NCBI GenBank assembly: GCA_002396325.1
Contig: DGXM01000039.1
Location: 1-6,326, forward strand
Source: Treponema sp. UBA4232
GTDB lineage: Bacteria; Spirochaetota; Spirochaetia; Treponematales; Treponemataceae
Reading direction: 5' to 3'
DNA: 6,326 bases
Shown: piece after piece, positions 1-6,269 of the stretch
Layout of the letters: the number at the start of each line of letters is the position of its first letter
How positions within the stretch are numbered: position 1 is the first letter of the stretch
Notes under the pieces: model-generated
What the model was told of the DNA's origin: nothing
Seen by the model: only the letters and a program-made list of their open reading frames with translations
Database searches by the model: none
Translations under genes and position numbers: made by a program

Positions 1-2
1 GA

Positions 3-71
3 ACTGATGCTGAAGCCCTGTTCTTTTTTAAGGGAAAATACATTGCAAAGATTTATTCTAAAAAAAACTAA
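3..71 (+). CDS. Possible C-terminal end of an upstream gene (5' truncated)
   Basis: One frame stays open from the window edge to a TAA at 69-71 and gives a short lysine- and aromatic-rich tail that includes EALFFFKGKYIAKIYSKKN. The composition is plausible for the end of a real protein. The other two forward frames either stop at once or run on with less protein-like content to 102. No family can be named from 22 residues. The stretch is short enough to be open by chance, so this is a weak call. Confidence 0.3.
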   Translation, partial: TDAEALFFFKGKYIAKIYSKKN

Positions 72-218
72 CCATATTAAGACAAAGTTAATATCATGCT
101 GAGCCCCTGCCTGCGGCCGGCCGGGAGTAAAAATCTGGAACTTGGGAATTATGGAATTTTCCGCAGATTCCGCCGGATGTAAAATTTTTAAAATTTTTTT
201 GCAAAAACACTGCGAATT

Positions 219-245
219 TTGAAATCCCGCGGCTATTAATATAGT
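219..245 (+). promoter_or_regulatory. Weak sigma-70-type promoter candidate before comM
   Basis: A TATAGT hexamer at 240-245 resembles a -10 box. TTGAAA at 219-224 could be the -35 box, although the 15-base spacer is short. An A/T-tract region at 180-200 lies upstream and could act like an UP element. If the box is real, transcription starts near 252, only a few bases before the ATG at 257, which would favour the second ATG at 275. Confidence 0.3.
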
Positions 246-256
246 GAGGCTTTTAA

Positions 257-1828
257 ATGCCCCAACGAGGTTATATGCGGATATTGAGTTTTTCGCCCTT
301 CGGATATGAAGGAGCTCTTGTAAGTGTTGAAGTGGATTTGCGCCGTGGCATTCCTGCTGTTGATTTGGTGGGACTTGCGGATGGTGCCGTAAAAGAGAGC
401 CGTGAGCGGATGAGGTCTGCCATCAGAAACAGCGGATTTGAATTCCCTTTGGAGCGGGTGTTAATCAGCCTGTCTCCTGCCGACCTGCGCAAAGAGGGCG
501 CCGGGTTTGACCTTGCCATTGCTCTTGCAGTCCTTAGTGAAAAGGAAAAAAGTGAGGGAGCGTCTTACGGGGATGAGGACATTCTTGTCATGGGAGAGCT
601 TGAGTTGAACGGGAATCTACGTCCTGTGAGGGGAATCCAGGCCGCTGTGACCACTGCTGCGGAATGCGGCATAAAAAAATGCATCGTGCCGTCTGCGAAT
701 TTCAACGAGGCATGTGAAGTGCACGGAATGAGCGTGTTCGGGGCCGCTACACTTGCCCAGGCGTTCCATGCCCTTTCCGATGCCGGCGTTTTCAGCAACG
801 GAGAGTCTTCTCTGCCTGATTCGTCCATGCCGGCGGGGTCGGAGGAAATCTGCGGTGTGTTTTTTCCTCCCGAAAGCGGGGATTTCAATTTTCTGGCGGT
901 GAAAAATCAACGGCAGCTTTTGCGCGGACTGCAGCTTGCGGCTGCGGGAGGTCACAATGCGATTGCGTTCGGTCCTCCGGGATGTGGAAAGACTCTGTGC
1001 ATGCAGCATTTTCCTGATTTGCAGCCGCTTCTTTCTCTGGACGAGGCCCGTTCCGTTACACGCATTTATTCCATCGCAGGCCTTCTTTCGCCGGGGCAGC
1101 CTGTGGTCCGCAGGGCTCCGTTCCGTCAACCGCATCAGACAGCATCTTTGGAGGGCATGTGCGGAGGAGGAGTGCATTGTTCCCCCGGAGAAATTTCCCT
1201 TTCCCACAACGGGGCTCTTTTTCTTGACGAGGGGGCAGAGTTCAAATCTTCCGTTCTTCAGATGCTCCGTGTCCCCCTTGAAAGCGGAAGCGTCACATTG
1301 AGCAGGGCCGGAAGGTCAACTGTCTATCCTGCGGATTTTCAGCTTCTGATTGCGATGAATCCCTGTCCCTGCGGATTTTACGGATCGAAGGATAAAGTCT
1401 GTCTTTGTTCGGCGCGCTCGGTGGAAATGTATTGGAAAAAAATTTCGGGTCCTCTTTTGGACAGAATCGACCTGAGAATCAATGTTTCATCGGGGAGCGG
1501 GGAGTCATCTTTTTCAACACATGAACTCAGGACTGGAATCGCAAAGGCTGTGGCAGTGCAGCGTAAAAGGCAGGGAAAACGCAATGTGAAGCTTACTCCG
1601 GCAGAGATAAACGAATATTGCGTTTTGTCCGATGCGGCCCGACGCATGCTGGATGCTTCTGCTGAAAAAAACGGATTTTCACCAAGAGCCGTAAGCGGAT
1701 GTCTTCGTCTTTCGCGGACAATCGCGGATATGGCGGGACTGGATATAATCGATGAAACCTGTATGGCGGAAGCAGTCGCATTCAGAAAAACAGAGGGAGG
1801 TCTTGATTTGGGATTCGGCAGCTGGTAG
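257..1828 (+). CDS. comM: ComM/YifB family Mg-chelatase-like AAA+ ATPase
   Basis: This 523-residue protein has the full ComM architecture: an N-terminal Lon-protease-like ChlI domain (about 25-150), a central Mg-chelatase AAA+ domain (about 215-420) and a C-terminal Mg-chelatase helical domain (about 425-520). Visible motifs are Walker A GPPGCGKT (239-246), Walker B LFLDE (321-325), sensor-1 region MNPCPCG (367-373), GPLLDRIDL (398-406) with a likely arginine finger R403, and FSPRA (474-478) with a possible sensor-2 arginine. ComM homologues in naturally competent bacteria are hexameric helicases that promote branch migration of donor DNA; the role here is inferred. Length fits the family (E. 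coli about 506). Two oddities are GA in place of the usual LP after Walker B and a C-x-C...C-x-C cluster (370, 372, 382, 384). The start is uncertain: ATG 257 follows GTGAGG, but ATG 275 follows CGAGG and aligns well with homologues. Confidence 0.93.
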   Translation: MPQRGYMRILSFSPFGYEGALVSVEVDLRRGIPAVDLVGLADGAVKESRERMRSAIRNSGFEFPLERVLISLSPADLRKEGAGFDLAIALAVLSEKEKSEGASYGDEDILVMGELELNGNLRPVRGIQAAVTTAAECGIKKCIVPSANFNEACEVHGMSVFGAATLAQAFHALSDAGVFSNGESSLPDSSMPAGSEEICGVFFPPESGDFNFLAVKNQRQLLRGLQLAAAGGHNAIAFGPPGCGKTLCMQHFPDLQPLLSLDEARSVTRIYSIAGLLSPGQPVVRRAPFRQPHQTASLEGMCGGGVHCSPGEISLSHNGALFLDEGAEFKSSVLQMLRVPLESGSVTLSRAGRSTVYPADFQLLIAMNPCPCGFYGSKDKVCLCSARSVEMYWKKISGPLLDRIDLRINVSSGSGESSFSTHELRTGIAKAVAVQRKRQGKRNVKLTPAEINEYCVLSDAARRMLDASAEKNGFSPRAVSGCLRLSRTIADMAGLDIIDETCMAEAVAFRKTEGGLDLGFGSW

Positions 1829-1839
1829 GAAATGTGCGG

Positions 1840-1868
1840 AAAAAAAAGTCCCCTCCAAAAAAGGGGAC
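1840..1868 (-). terminator. Intrinsic terminator of the tRNA-Leu gene
   Basis: GTCCCCT (1848-1854) and AGGGGAC (1862-1868) form a perfect 7-bp GC-rich stem with a 7-base loop. On the minus strand this is followed directly by eight T residues (1847 down to 1840), the classic Rho-independent arrangement. It begins 11 bases past the tRNA 3' end. On the plus strand no T run follows the stem, so it is not an obvious terminator for comM, whose stop codon is about 20 bases upstream. Confidence 0.9.
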
Positions 1869-1879
1869 CATTCGAAAAG

Positions 1880-1962
1880 TACCGGCTCTGAGACTTGAAC
1901 TCAGACGCGATCGCTCGCAGCAGATTTTGAGTCTGTAGTGTCTACCATTCCACCAAGCCGGC
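1880..1962 (-). tRNA. tRNA-Leu, anticodon CAA
   Basis: Read on the minus strand, an 83-base class II tRNA folds cleanly. The acceptor stem is GCCGGCT/AGCCGGT (one G-T pair), and the D stem is GTG/CAC with a GG in its loop. The anticodon stem CAGA/TCTG closes the loop CTCAAAA, giving anticodon CAA at 1929-1927, which reads UUG codons. The long variable arm is GCGA-gcga-TCGC, and the T arm is CTGAG-TTCAAGT-CTCAG. The long variable arm and an A discriminator at 1880 fit leucine tRNA. CCA is not encoded (CTT follows), so it would be added by the CCA-adding enzyme. The gene has its own promoter and terminator and faces comM tail to tail. Confidence 0.97.
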
Positions 1963-1975
1963 GAATAATACGAGT

Positions 1976-2004
1976 ACTATATCATAAAAAAATATTTTAT
2001 GCAA
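1976..2004 (-). promoter_or_regulatory. Promoter of the tRNA-Leu gene
   Basis: On the minus strand TTGCAT (2004-1999) is separated by exactly 17 bases from TATAGT (1981-1976). A TGA just before the -10 box makes an extended -10 element. The predicted transcription start is near 1970, about 8 bases before the mature tRNA 5' end. The spacer is almost pure A/T. Confidence 0.6.
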
Positions 2005-2045
2005 GAGGCTTTTTAATCTTTTTATAAATGCGGTTTGATAGGAGA

Positions 2046-2074
2046 TTTATTAATTGGAAGAAATGCGCTATAAT
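2046..2074 (+). promoter_or_regulatory. Candidate recQ promoter
   Basis: A perfect -10 consensus TATAAT lies at 2069-2074. Seventeen bases upstream is a poor -35 match, TTTATT (2046-2051). Transcription would start near 2081 and leave a leader of about 108 bases before the proposed recQ start. The site lies inside the in-frame N-terminal extension of the longest recQ open frame, which argues that the extension is not translated. Confidence 0.35.
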
Positions 2075-2177
2075 TGGGTTCTCTCGACGGTAAAAAAGCT
2101 TTCGCTTCAGACTGCAGGACTTATTGCGGCCGATTTATGCTATGTGGATGAATGTGTTGAGAAAAAAATTGTCGGTC

Positions 2178-2183
2178 AGGAGG
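2178..2183 (+). promoter_or_regulatory. Ribosome binding site that fixes the recQ start
   Basis: This is a perfect AGGAGG Shine-Dalgarno core, five bases before ATG 2189. It is the best ribosome binding site in the window and outranks the AGGAG at 2040-2044 in front of the upstream TTG at 2054. Confidence 0.75.
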
Positions 2184-2188
2184 ATGAT

Positions 2189-4027
2189 ATGGAGCGCTCT
2201 CCCGAGGAAATATTGAGGACTGTGTTTGGTTATGATTCGTTCAGACCCCTTCAGCGCGATGTGATTCAGAATGTGCTGGACGGACGCGACACTCTGGCGG
2301 TAATGCCCACCGGCGGCGGAAAATCTCTTTGCTATGAAATACCGGCTCTTCTTCTCGGCGGTCTCACTGTCGTGGTTTCTCCCCTTATTGCCCTCATGCA
2401 GGATCAGGTGGCCCAGTTGTGTGAGTTCGGAATCCCTGCCGTCTTTTTGAATTCGTCGATGGAATGGTCTGACTATCTGGATGCCTGTAGAAAGATACGC
2501 AGCAACGAAATCAAGCTTCTCTATGTTTCACCGGAAGGCCTGAACACATCTAAAGTGCAGGATCTGCTTCACTCGGAACACGTTACGGTTGACTGCATCA
2601 CGATAGACGAAGCGCATTGCATTTCCCAATGGGGCCACGATTTCCGTCCTGATTATCTTGAGATTGACTCTGTGCGGGAACAGTTTCCTCACGCAGTCTG
2701 TCTTGCCCTTACCGCCACCGCAACAAAACCCGTGCGTGACGACATCATCGCGCAGCTGCATATGGAAAATCCTTCCGTGCTGGTCTCGAGCTTCAACCGT
2801 CCGAATCTGTTTCTTGAAGTGCGCCGTAAATCGAATGCTTTTGCTCAGGTGCTTGAATATCTTCGGAGTCGGAAAGGGCAGAGCGGCATAATCTACTGTT
2901 TTTCCCGCAAACAGGTGGATGATTTGACCGATGGGCTCCTGCAGGCCGGGTTCAAGGCATTGAATTATCATGCCGGACTCAGCGACGAGGCGAGGACTTC
3001 CCATCAAAATGATTTCATTCAGGATAAGGTTGATATTATGGTCGCCACCGTTGCCTTCGGAATGGGCATCAACAAGCCTGACGTTCGTTTTGTGATTCAT
3101 TACGATTTGCCCAGATCAATCGAGCAGTATTATCAGGAAATAGGCCGTGCGGGGCGTGACGGGCTTCCTTCGAGTGCATTGCTTTTGTACAGCGGCGCGG
3201 ATGCCCATAAAATAAGATATTTTTTCTCGGAAAAGGAAGACTCTGAAAAAGACGAGAGGCTGCTGCAGGGGATGTTGAAATATGCTGAGTCCAGAACCTG
3301 CAGAAGACATTTCCTTATGTCGTATTTCGGGGAGATTTACAATCCTCTTGAAAACGATTCGCCGGAATCCTGTTGCGATGTGTGTTGTCGTGAGCCTGTT
3401 GCTACTCGGGATGCCACAGTCCCTTCCCAGAAATATCTTTCGTGTGTGCTCAGAACAGGGGAGAGGTACGGGGCCGCTTATGTGATAGACGTGCTGATGG
3501 GATCCAAAAACAAAAGAATCCGCGAAAACGGGGACGACAAACTCAGCACATGGGGAATTGGCCGTGATTTGAGGAAAAACGATTGGTTTGAGCTGAACAG
3601 TTGTCTTCTTGACGCCGGCTATATAACAAAATCGCAGGAACACAGTGTCATTTCCGTTACCGACTACGGACGCACGGCATTGAAGAAAAGAAGTCCTATA
3701 AGCCTCCCGATTCAGTTTGATTCTTCCGCATCAAAGGAAACCGGCGTAATGGCTTTCCCGAAAAAATCACCGAAGACCGTTTCCGTTTTGGATGAAAATG
3801 ACAGTCAGGGACTTCGGATTGTCTCTGATTTGAGAAGTTGGCGCCGCCGTATTGCGGAGGATATGAATGTGCCTCCCTATGTGATTTTCGGCGACAAGAC
3901 CATGATGGATATTGCCTCCAAAAAGCCCCATAATATAGAAGAACTTTTGAATTGCAACGGAATAGGTGAAAACAAGGCTGAAAAATTCGGACGGGCCATC
4001 CTGCGTATTGTGGAAGAGGCTGAATGA
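2189..4027 (+). CDS. recQ: ATP-dependent DNA helicase RecQ
   Basis: This 612-residue superfamily 2 helicase unwinds DNA 3'-5' in recombination and repair (E. coli RecQ has 609). Numbered from ATG 2189, it shows motif 0 FGYDSFRPLQ (13-22), Walker A MPTGGGKS (39-46), DEAH plus the RecQ aromatic loop through CISQWGHDFRP (140-154), LTATA (174-178), IIYCFSR (234-240), VATVAFGMGINKP (285-297) and QEIGRAGRDG (316-325) with finger arginines R320 and R323. A zinc region (C371, C395-C400), a winged-helix RQC domain (about 410-520) and an HRDC domain (about 547-610) follow, so all usual domains are present. The longest open frame begins at TTG 2054. The 45 extra residues have no family counterpart and overlap a promoter-like TATAAT, and AGGAGG precedes ATG 2189. 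The zinc cysteine spacing is unusual. No close partner gene is on the same transcript. Confidence 0.96.
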   Translation: MERSPEEILRTVFGYDSFRPLQRDVIQNVLDGRDTLAVMPTGGGKSLCYEIPALLLGGLTVVVSPLIALMQDQVAQLCEFGIPAVFLNSSMEWSDYLDACRKIRSNEIKLLYVSPEGLNTSKVQDLLHSEHVTVDCITIDEAHCISQWGHDFRPDYLEIDSVREQFPHAVCLALTATATKPVRDDIIAQLHMENPSVLVSSFNRPNLFLEVRRKSNAFAQVLEYLRSRKGQSGIIYCFSRKQVDDLTDGLLQAGFKALNYHAGLSDEARTSHQNDFIQDKVDIMVATVAFGMGINKPDVRFVIHYDLPRSIEQYYQEIGRAGRDGLPSSALLLYSGADAHKIRYFFSEKEDSEKDERLLQGMLKYAESRTCRRHFLMSYFGEIYNPLENDSPESCCDVCCREPVATRDATVPSQKYLSCVLRTGERYGAAYVIDVLMGSKNKRIRENGDDKLSTWGIGRDLRKNDWFELNSCLLDAGYITKSQEHSVISVTDYGRTALKKRSPISLPIQFDSSASKETGVMAFPKKSPKTVSVLDENDSQGLRIVSDLRSWRRRIAEDMNVPPYVIFGDKTMMDIASKKPHNIEELLNCNGIGENKAEKFGRAILRIVEEAE

Positions 4028-4062
4028 ACAAGCGGGTCGTGCTTTAGGTTTGTAAACATTCC

Positions 4063-4107
4063 GGGAAAATTGATTTTTTCACAAAAAACCTCAAATTTTT
4101 CGTTCCC
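4063..4107 (+). terminator. Possible weak terminator or imperfect hairpin after recQ
   Basis: The spacer after recQ holds a nested imperfect inverted repeat. GGGAA (4063-4067) pairs with TTCCC (4103-4107), TTGA (4070-4073) with TCAA (4091-4094), and T6 (4074-4079) with A6 (4083-4088) around a CAC loop. It starts about 35 bases after the recQ stop and is the only structure there. No clean T run follows, so intrinsic termination would be inefficient. The assignment is tentative. Confidence 0.25.
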
Positions 4108-4110
4108 TTG

Positions 4111-4139
4111 TTGAATAGAATAAAAATTTAGGGTATAGT
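4111..4139 (+). promoter_or_regulatory. Main candidate promoter (P1) of pckG
   Basis: TTGAAT (4111-4116) and TATAGT (4134-4139) are spaced by exactly 17 bases, with an A/T-rich spacer. The predicted transcription start is near 4146, giving a leader of about 127 bases. It carries the same -10 hexamer, TATAGT, as the tRNA-Leu promoter. Confidence 0.55.
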
Positions 4140-4159
4140 AGATGTGTAAGGAATGGACC

Positions 4160-4198
4160 GCTTGCATAATTATGCATGAAAATGTATAAGGTGCAAGT
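4160..4198 (+). other. Two-tier hairpin in the pckG leader, with an overlapping second promoter candidate
   Basis: The lower stem CTTGCA (4161-4166)/TGCAAG (4192-4197) is extended by a G-T pair. After a small internal loop (TAA against GG) comes an 8-bp upper stem TTATGCAT (4170-4177)/ATGTATAA (4182-4189), capped by a GAAA tetraloop of the GNRA type. The same DNA contains the perfect 14-bp palindrome TGCATAATTATGCA (4163-4176). It can also be read as a promoter, TTGCAT (4162-4167), 17 bases, TATAAG (4185-4190). Which reading is functional cannot be decided from sequence alone. It matches no riboswitch class I recognise. Confidence 0.45.
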
Positions 4199-4272
4199 CT
4201 GAAAAACAGCTCTGTTACGTTGTTAAAACATCTGTTTCAGCAATCTTTTCCTGGACGATAGGAGTTTCTAGT

Positions 4273-6141
4273 ATGACACTTGAGGACATCAAACACCCGA
4301 AGATCAAGGCTTGGGTAGACGAATGTATTAAGATGTGTGAACCTGACAATGTTGTTGTCGTCGACGGATCAAAGGAAGAGTATGACCGTTTGATGAAGAA
4401 GTGCGTTGATGCAGGTCTGGCCACACCATTGGCAAAGAAAGAGAACTGCTTCTTGTTCCGCTCACTTCCATCTGATGTTGCACGCGTCGAAAGCCGCACA
4501 TTCATCTCTTCTGTAAAGGAAGAGGATGCCGGTCCAACAAACCACTGGATTGACCCTAAAGAACTCAAAGCTACAATGAAGGGACTTTACAAAGGTTGTA
4601 TGCACGGACGCACAATGTACGTTCAGGCATTCTGCATGGGTCCGCTCGGTTCACCCATTTCAAAGAACGGTGTTGAAATCACCGACTCAGAATATGTTGT
4701 TTTGAACATGGACATTATGACCCGCGCAGGAAAGAAGGTTTGGGACATCTTCAACTCTGACCCCGACTCTTTCTTCGTTCCTTGTCTGCACTCTGTCGGT
4801 AAACCTCTCAACAACGGTGAGAAGGACAACGGTGTTTGGCCCTGTGCTGATGTTGAGCACAAGTATATCACTCAGTTCCCCGAAGAGCGCCTCGTTTGGT
4901 CTTTCGGCTCTGGATACGGTGGAAACGCTCTTCTCGGAAAGAAGTGTTTCGCTCTCCGCATCGCTACAGTTATGGCACGCGACGAAGGCTGGCTTGCAGA
5001 GCACATGCTTATCCTGAAGCTTACACGTGAGTCTGACGGCGAAGTCAAGTATGTGACAGGTGCATTCCCCTCAGCTTGTGGAAAGACAAACCTGGCTATG
5101 CTTATCCCGACAATCCCCGGATGGAAGGTTGAGACAGTTGGTGATGACATCGCTTGGATGAAGTTCGGTGATGACGGCCGCCTTTATGCAATCAACCCCG
5201 AGGCAGGATTCTTTGGTGTTGCTCCAGGAACATCAGCCCAGTCAAACAAGAACGCCCTCATCTCTGCTGAAAAGAATACAATCTATACGAACTGCGGTCT
5301 TACAGAAGACGGAGATATCTGGTGGGAAGGCATCGGTTACGCTCCAAAGGGCAAGGAAATCATTGACTGGCATGGAAACAAGGTTCCGTGTCCTGCAAAC
5401 GACAAGAATCCGAAAGACAAGAGCCAGTGTATTGCTCATCCGAACGCTCGCTTCACAGCACCTGCAGGTCAGTGCCCCTGTATCGCAGACAACTGGGAAG
5501 ATCCAAAGGGTGTTCCGATTTCTGCAATTCTCTTCGGTGGACGCCGCCCGTCAACAGTTCCGCTGGTACATCAGGCACGCAGCTGGAACCACGGTGTGTT
5601 CCTCGGATCTATCGTAGGTTCAGAGATTACAGCTGCTTCAACAATCAATCCTGAAGAAGTTGGAAAGATCCGCCGCGACCCGTTCGCAATCATTCCGTTC
5701 TGCGGATACAACATGGGCGACTACTTCCAGCACTGGATCGATGTTGGTGCAAAGGCTGATCAGGACAAGCTGCCGAAGATTTTCTACGTCAACTGGTTCC
5801 GCAAGGACGACAACAACAAGGATCTGCCGGGTGGATTTATGTGGCCCGGATACGGCGACAACAGCCGTGTTCTTGCATGGATTTTCGACCGCTGCGACGG
5901 AAAGGACAACTACGTTGACACACCGATCGGATTTATGCCCAAGGAAGGAGCAATCAACACTGACGGTCTGGCAGACTACTACAAGAAGACCCTGCCCGAG
6001 ATTCTCAAGGTTGATGTCGAAGGTTGGAAGAAGGAAGTCAAAGACATCCGCGAGAACCACTATCCCAAGTTCGGCAAGCACCTTCCCAAAGAACTCTATG
6101 GAATTCTTGACGATTTGGAAGCCCGCTTGAACAAAGCGTAA
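4273..6141 (+). CDS. pckG: Phosphoenolpyruvate carboxykinase (GTP)
   Basis: This 622-residue cytosolic enzyme (EC 4.1.1.32) interconverts oxaloacetate + GTP with PEP + CO2 + GDP. Family landmarks are R71 in DVARVES (substrate arginine), GSGYGGN-ALLGKKCF with metal ligand K224, H244 in AEHML, P-loop FPSACGKTN (265-273) with reactive C269 and K271, VGDDIAWM with D291/D292, HPNARF (389-394), FGGRRP (421-426), and guanine-site residues W508, F509, F522 and N530. The length matches animal GTP enzymes and nothing is truncated. Compared with these it has about five extra residues (around 514-521) inside the guanine-binding segment, and Tyr527 where Phe is usual. AGGAG (4260-4264) lies eight bases before ATG 4273. 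In fermentative anaerobes the enzyme often runs towards oxaloacetate to feed succinate or amino acid synthesis; that direction is inferred here. Codon choice (AAG, GAC, AAC, ACA, TCA) suggests strong expression. Confidence 0.98.
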   Translation: MTLEDIKHPKIKAWVDECIKMCEPDNVVVVDGSKEEYDRLMKKCVDAGLATPLAKKENCFLFRSLPSDVARVESRTFISSVKEEDAGPTNHWIDPKELKATMKGLYKGCMHGRTMYVQAFCMGPLGSPISKNGVEITDSEYVVLNMDIMTRAGKKVWDIFNSDPDSFFVPCLHSVGKPLNNGEKDNGVWPCADVEHKYITQFPEERLVWSFGSGYGGNALLGKKCFALRIATVMARDEGWLAEHMLILKLTRESDGEVKYVTGAFPSACGKTNLAMLIPTIPGWKVETVGDDIAWMKFGDDGRLYAINPEAGFFGVAPGTSAQSNKNALISAEKNTIYTNCGLTEDGDIWWEGIGYAPKGKEIIDWHGNKVPCPANDKNPKDKSQCIAHPNARFTAPAGQCPCIADNWEDPKGVPISAILFGGRRPSTVPLVHQARSWNHGVFLGSIVGSEITAASTINPEEVGKIRRDPFAIIPFCGYNMGDYFQHWIDVGAKADQDKLPKIFYVNWFRKDDNNKDLPGGFMWPGYGDNSRVLAWIFDRCDGKDNYVDTPIGFMPKEGAINTDGLADYYKKTLPEILKVDVEGWKKEVKDIRENHYPKFGKHLPKELYGILDDLEARLNKA

Positions 6142-6154
6142 GCTCTTTACACGT

Positions 6155-6216
6155 GCGGGTTTTGACGCTTTTTGCAGAGCTTGAATCCTAAGCCTTGCGG
6201 GAAAGTCAAAACCCGT
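6155..6216 (+). repeat. Long imperfect inverted repeat/hairpin downstream of pckG
   Basis: CGGGTTTTGAC (6156-6166) and GTCAAAACCCG (6205-6215) are perfect 11-base inverted arms. The interior also pairs: TTTTT (6169-6173) with GGAAA (6200-6204, partly wobble), GCA (6174-6176) with TGC (6196-6198), and GCTT (6179-6182) with AAGC (6190-6193), around the loop GAATCCT. Almost the whole 60 bases can form one stem-loop, starting about 14 bases after the stop codon. No T run follows, so it is not a standard terminator. It could stabilise the mRNA 3' end or be one copy of a dispersed palindromic repeat. Confidence 0.6.
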
Positions 6217-6237
6217 TGGCTGGCGCAATCCGGCATC

Positions 6238-6269
6238 AGGCATTGGATTATTGTTCAGTGCCTTTTTTT
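6238..6269 (+). terminator. Intrinsic terminator of pckG
   Basis: AGGCATTGGAT (6238-6248) pairs with GTTCAGTGCCT (6253-6263), with three G-T wobbles and a TATT loop, giving an 11-bp stem that leads straight into seven Ts (6263-6269). This is a strong Rho-independent terminator on the pckG strand, about 97 bases after the stop codon. A small hairpin GCTGG/CCGGC (6219-6234) sits just before it. Confidence 0.9.

Noticed and set aside
74..94. ATATTAA/TTAATAT inverted repeat as a terminator of the upstream gene
   Set aside because: The stem is only A-T pairs, and no T run follows on the plus strand. It is weak and expected in AT-rich spacer.
114..123. CGGCCGGCCG palindrome in the AT-rich spacer
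   Set aside because: It is a short GC-rich palindrome with no paired partner, repeat copy or promoter geometry that would assign a role.
617..1207. 196-codon open frame on the minus strand inside comM
   Set aside because: It lies opposite a well-supported comM coding region, has arginine- and serine-rich low-information composition, and shows no recognisable domain. It is an antisense shadow.
2528..3100. 190-codon minus-strand frame inside recQ
   Set aside because: It is antisense to conserved helicase motifs and has no independent coding evidence.
5638..6243. 201-codon open frame on the minus strand overlapping the 3' part of pckG
   Set aside because: Most of it is opposite pckG, and its start lies in the hairpin/terminator region. 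It has no ribosome binding site of note and no family resemblance.
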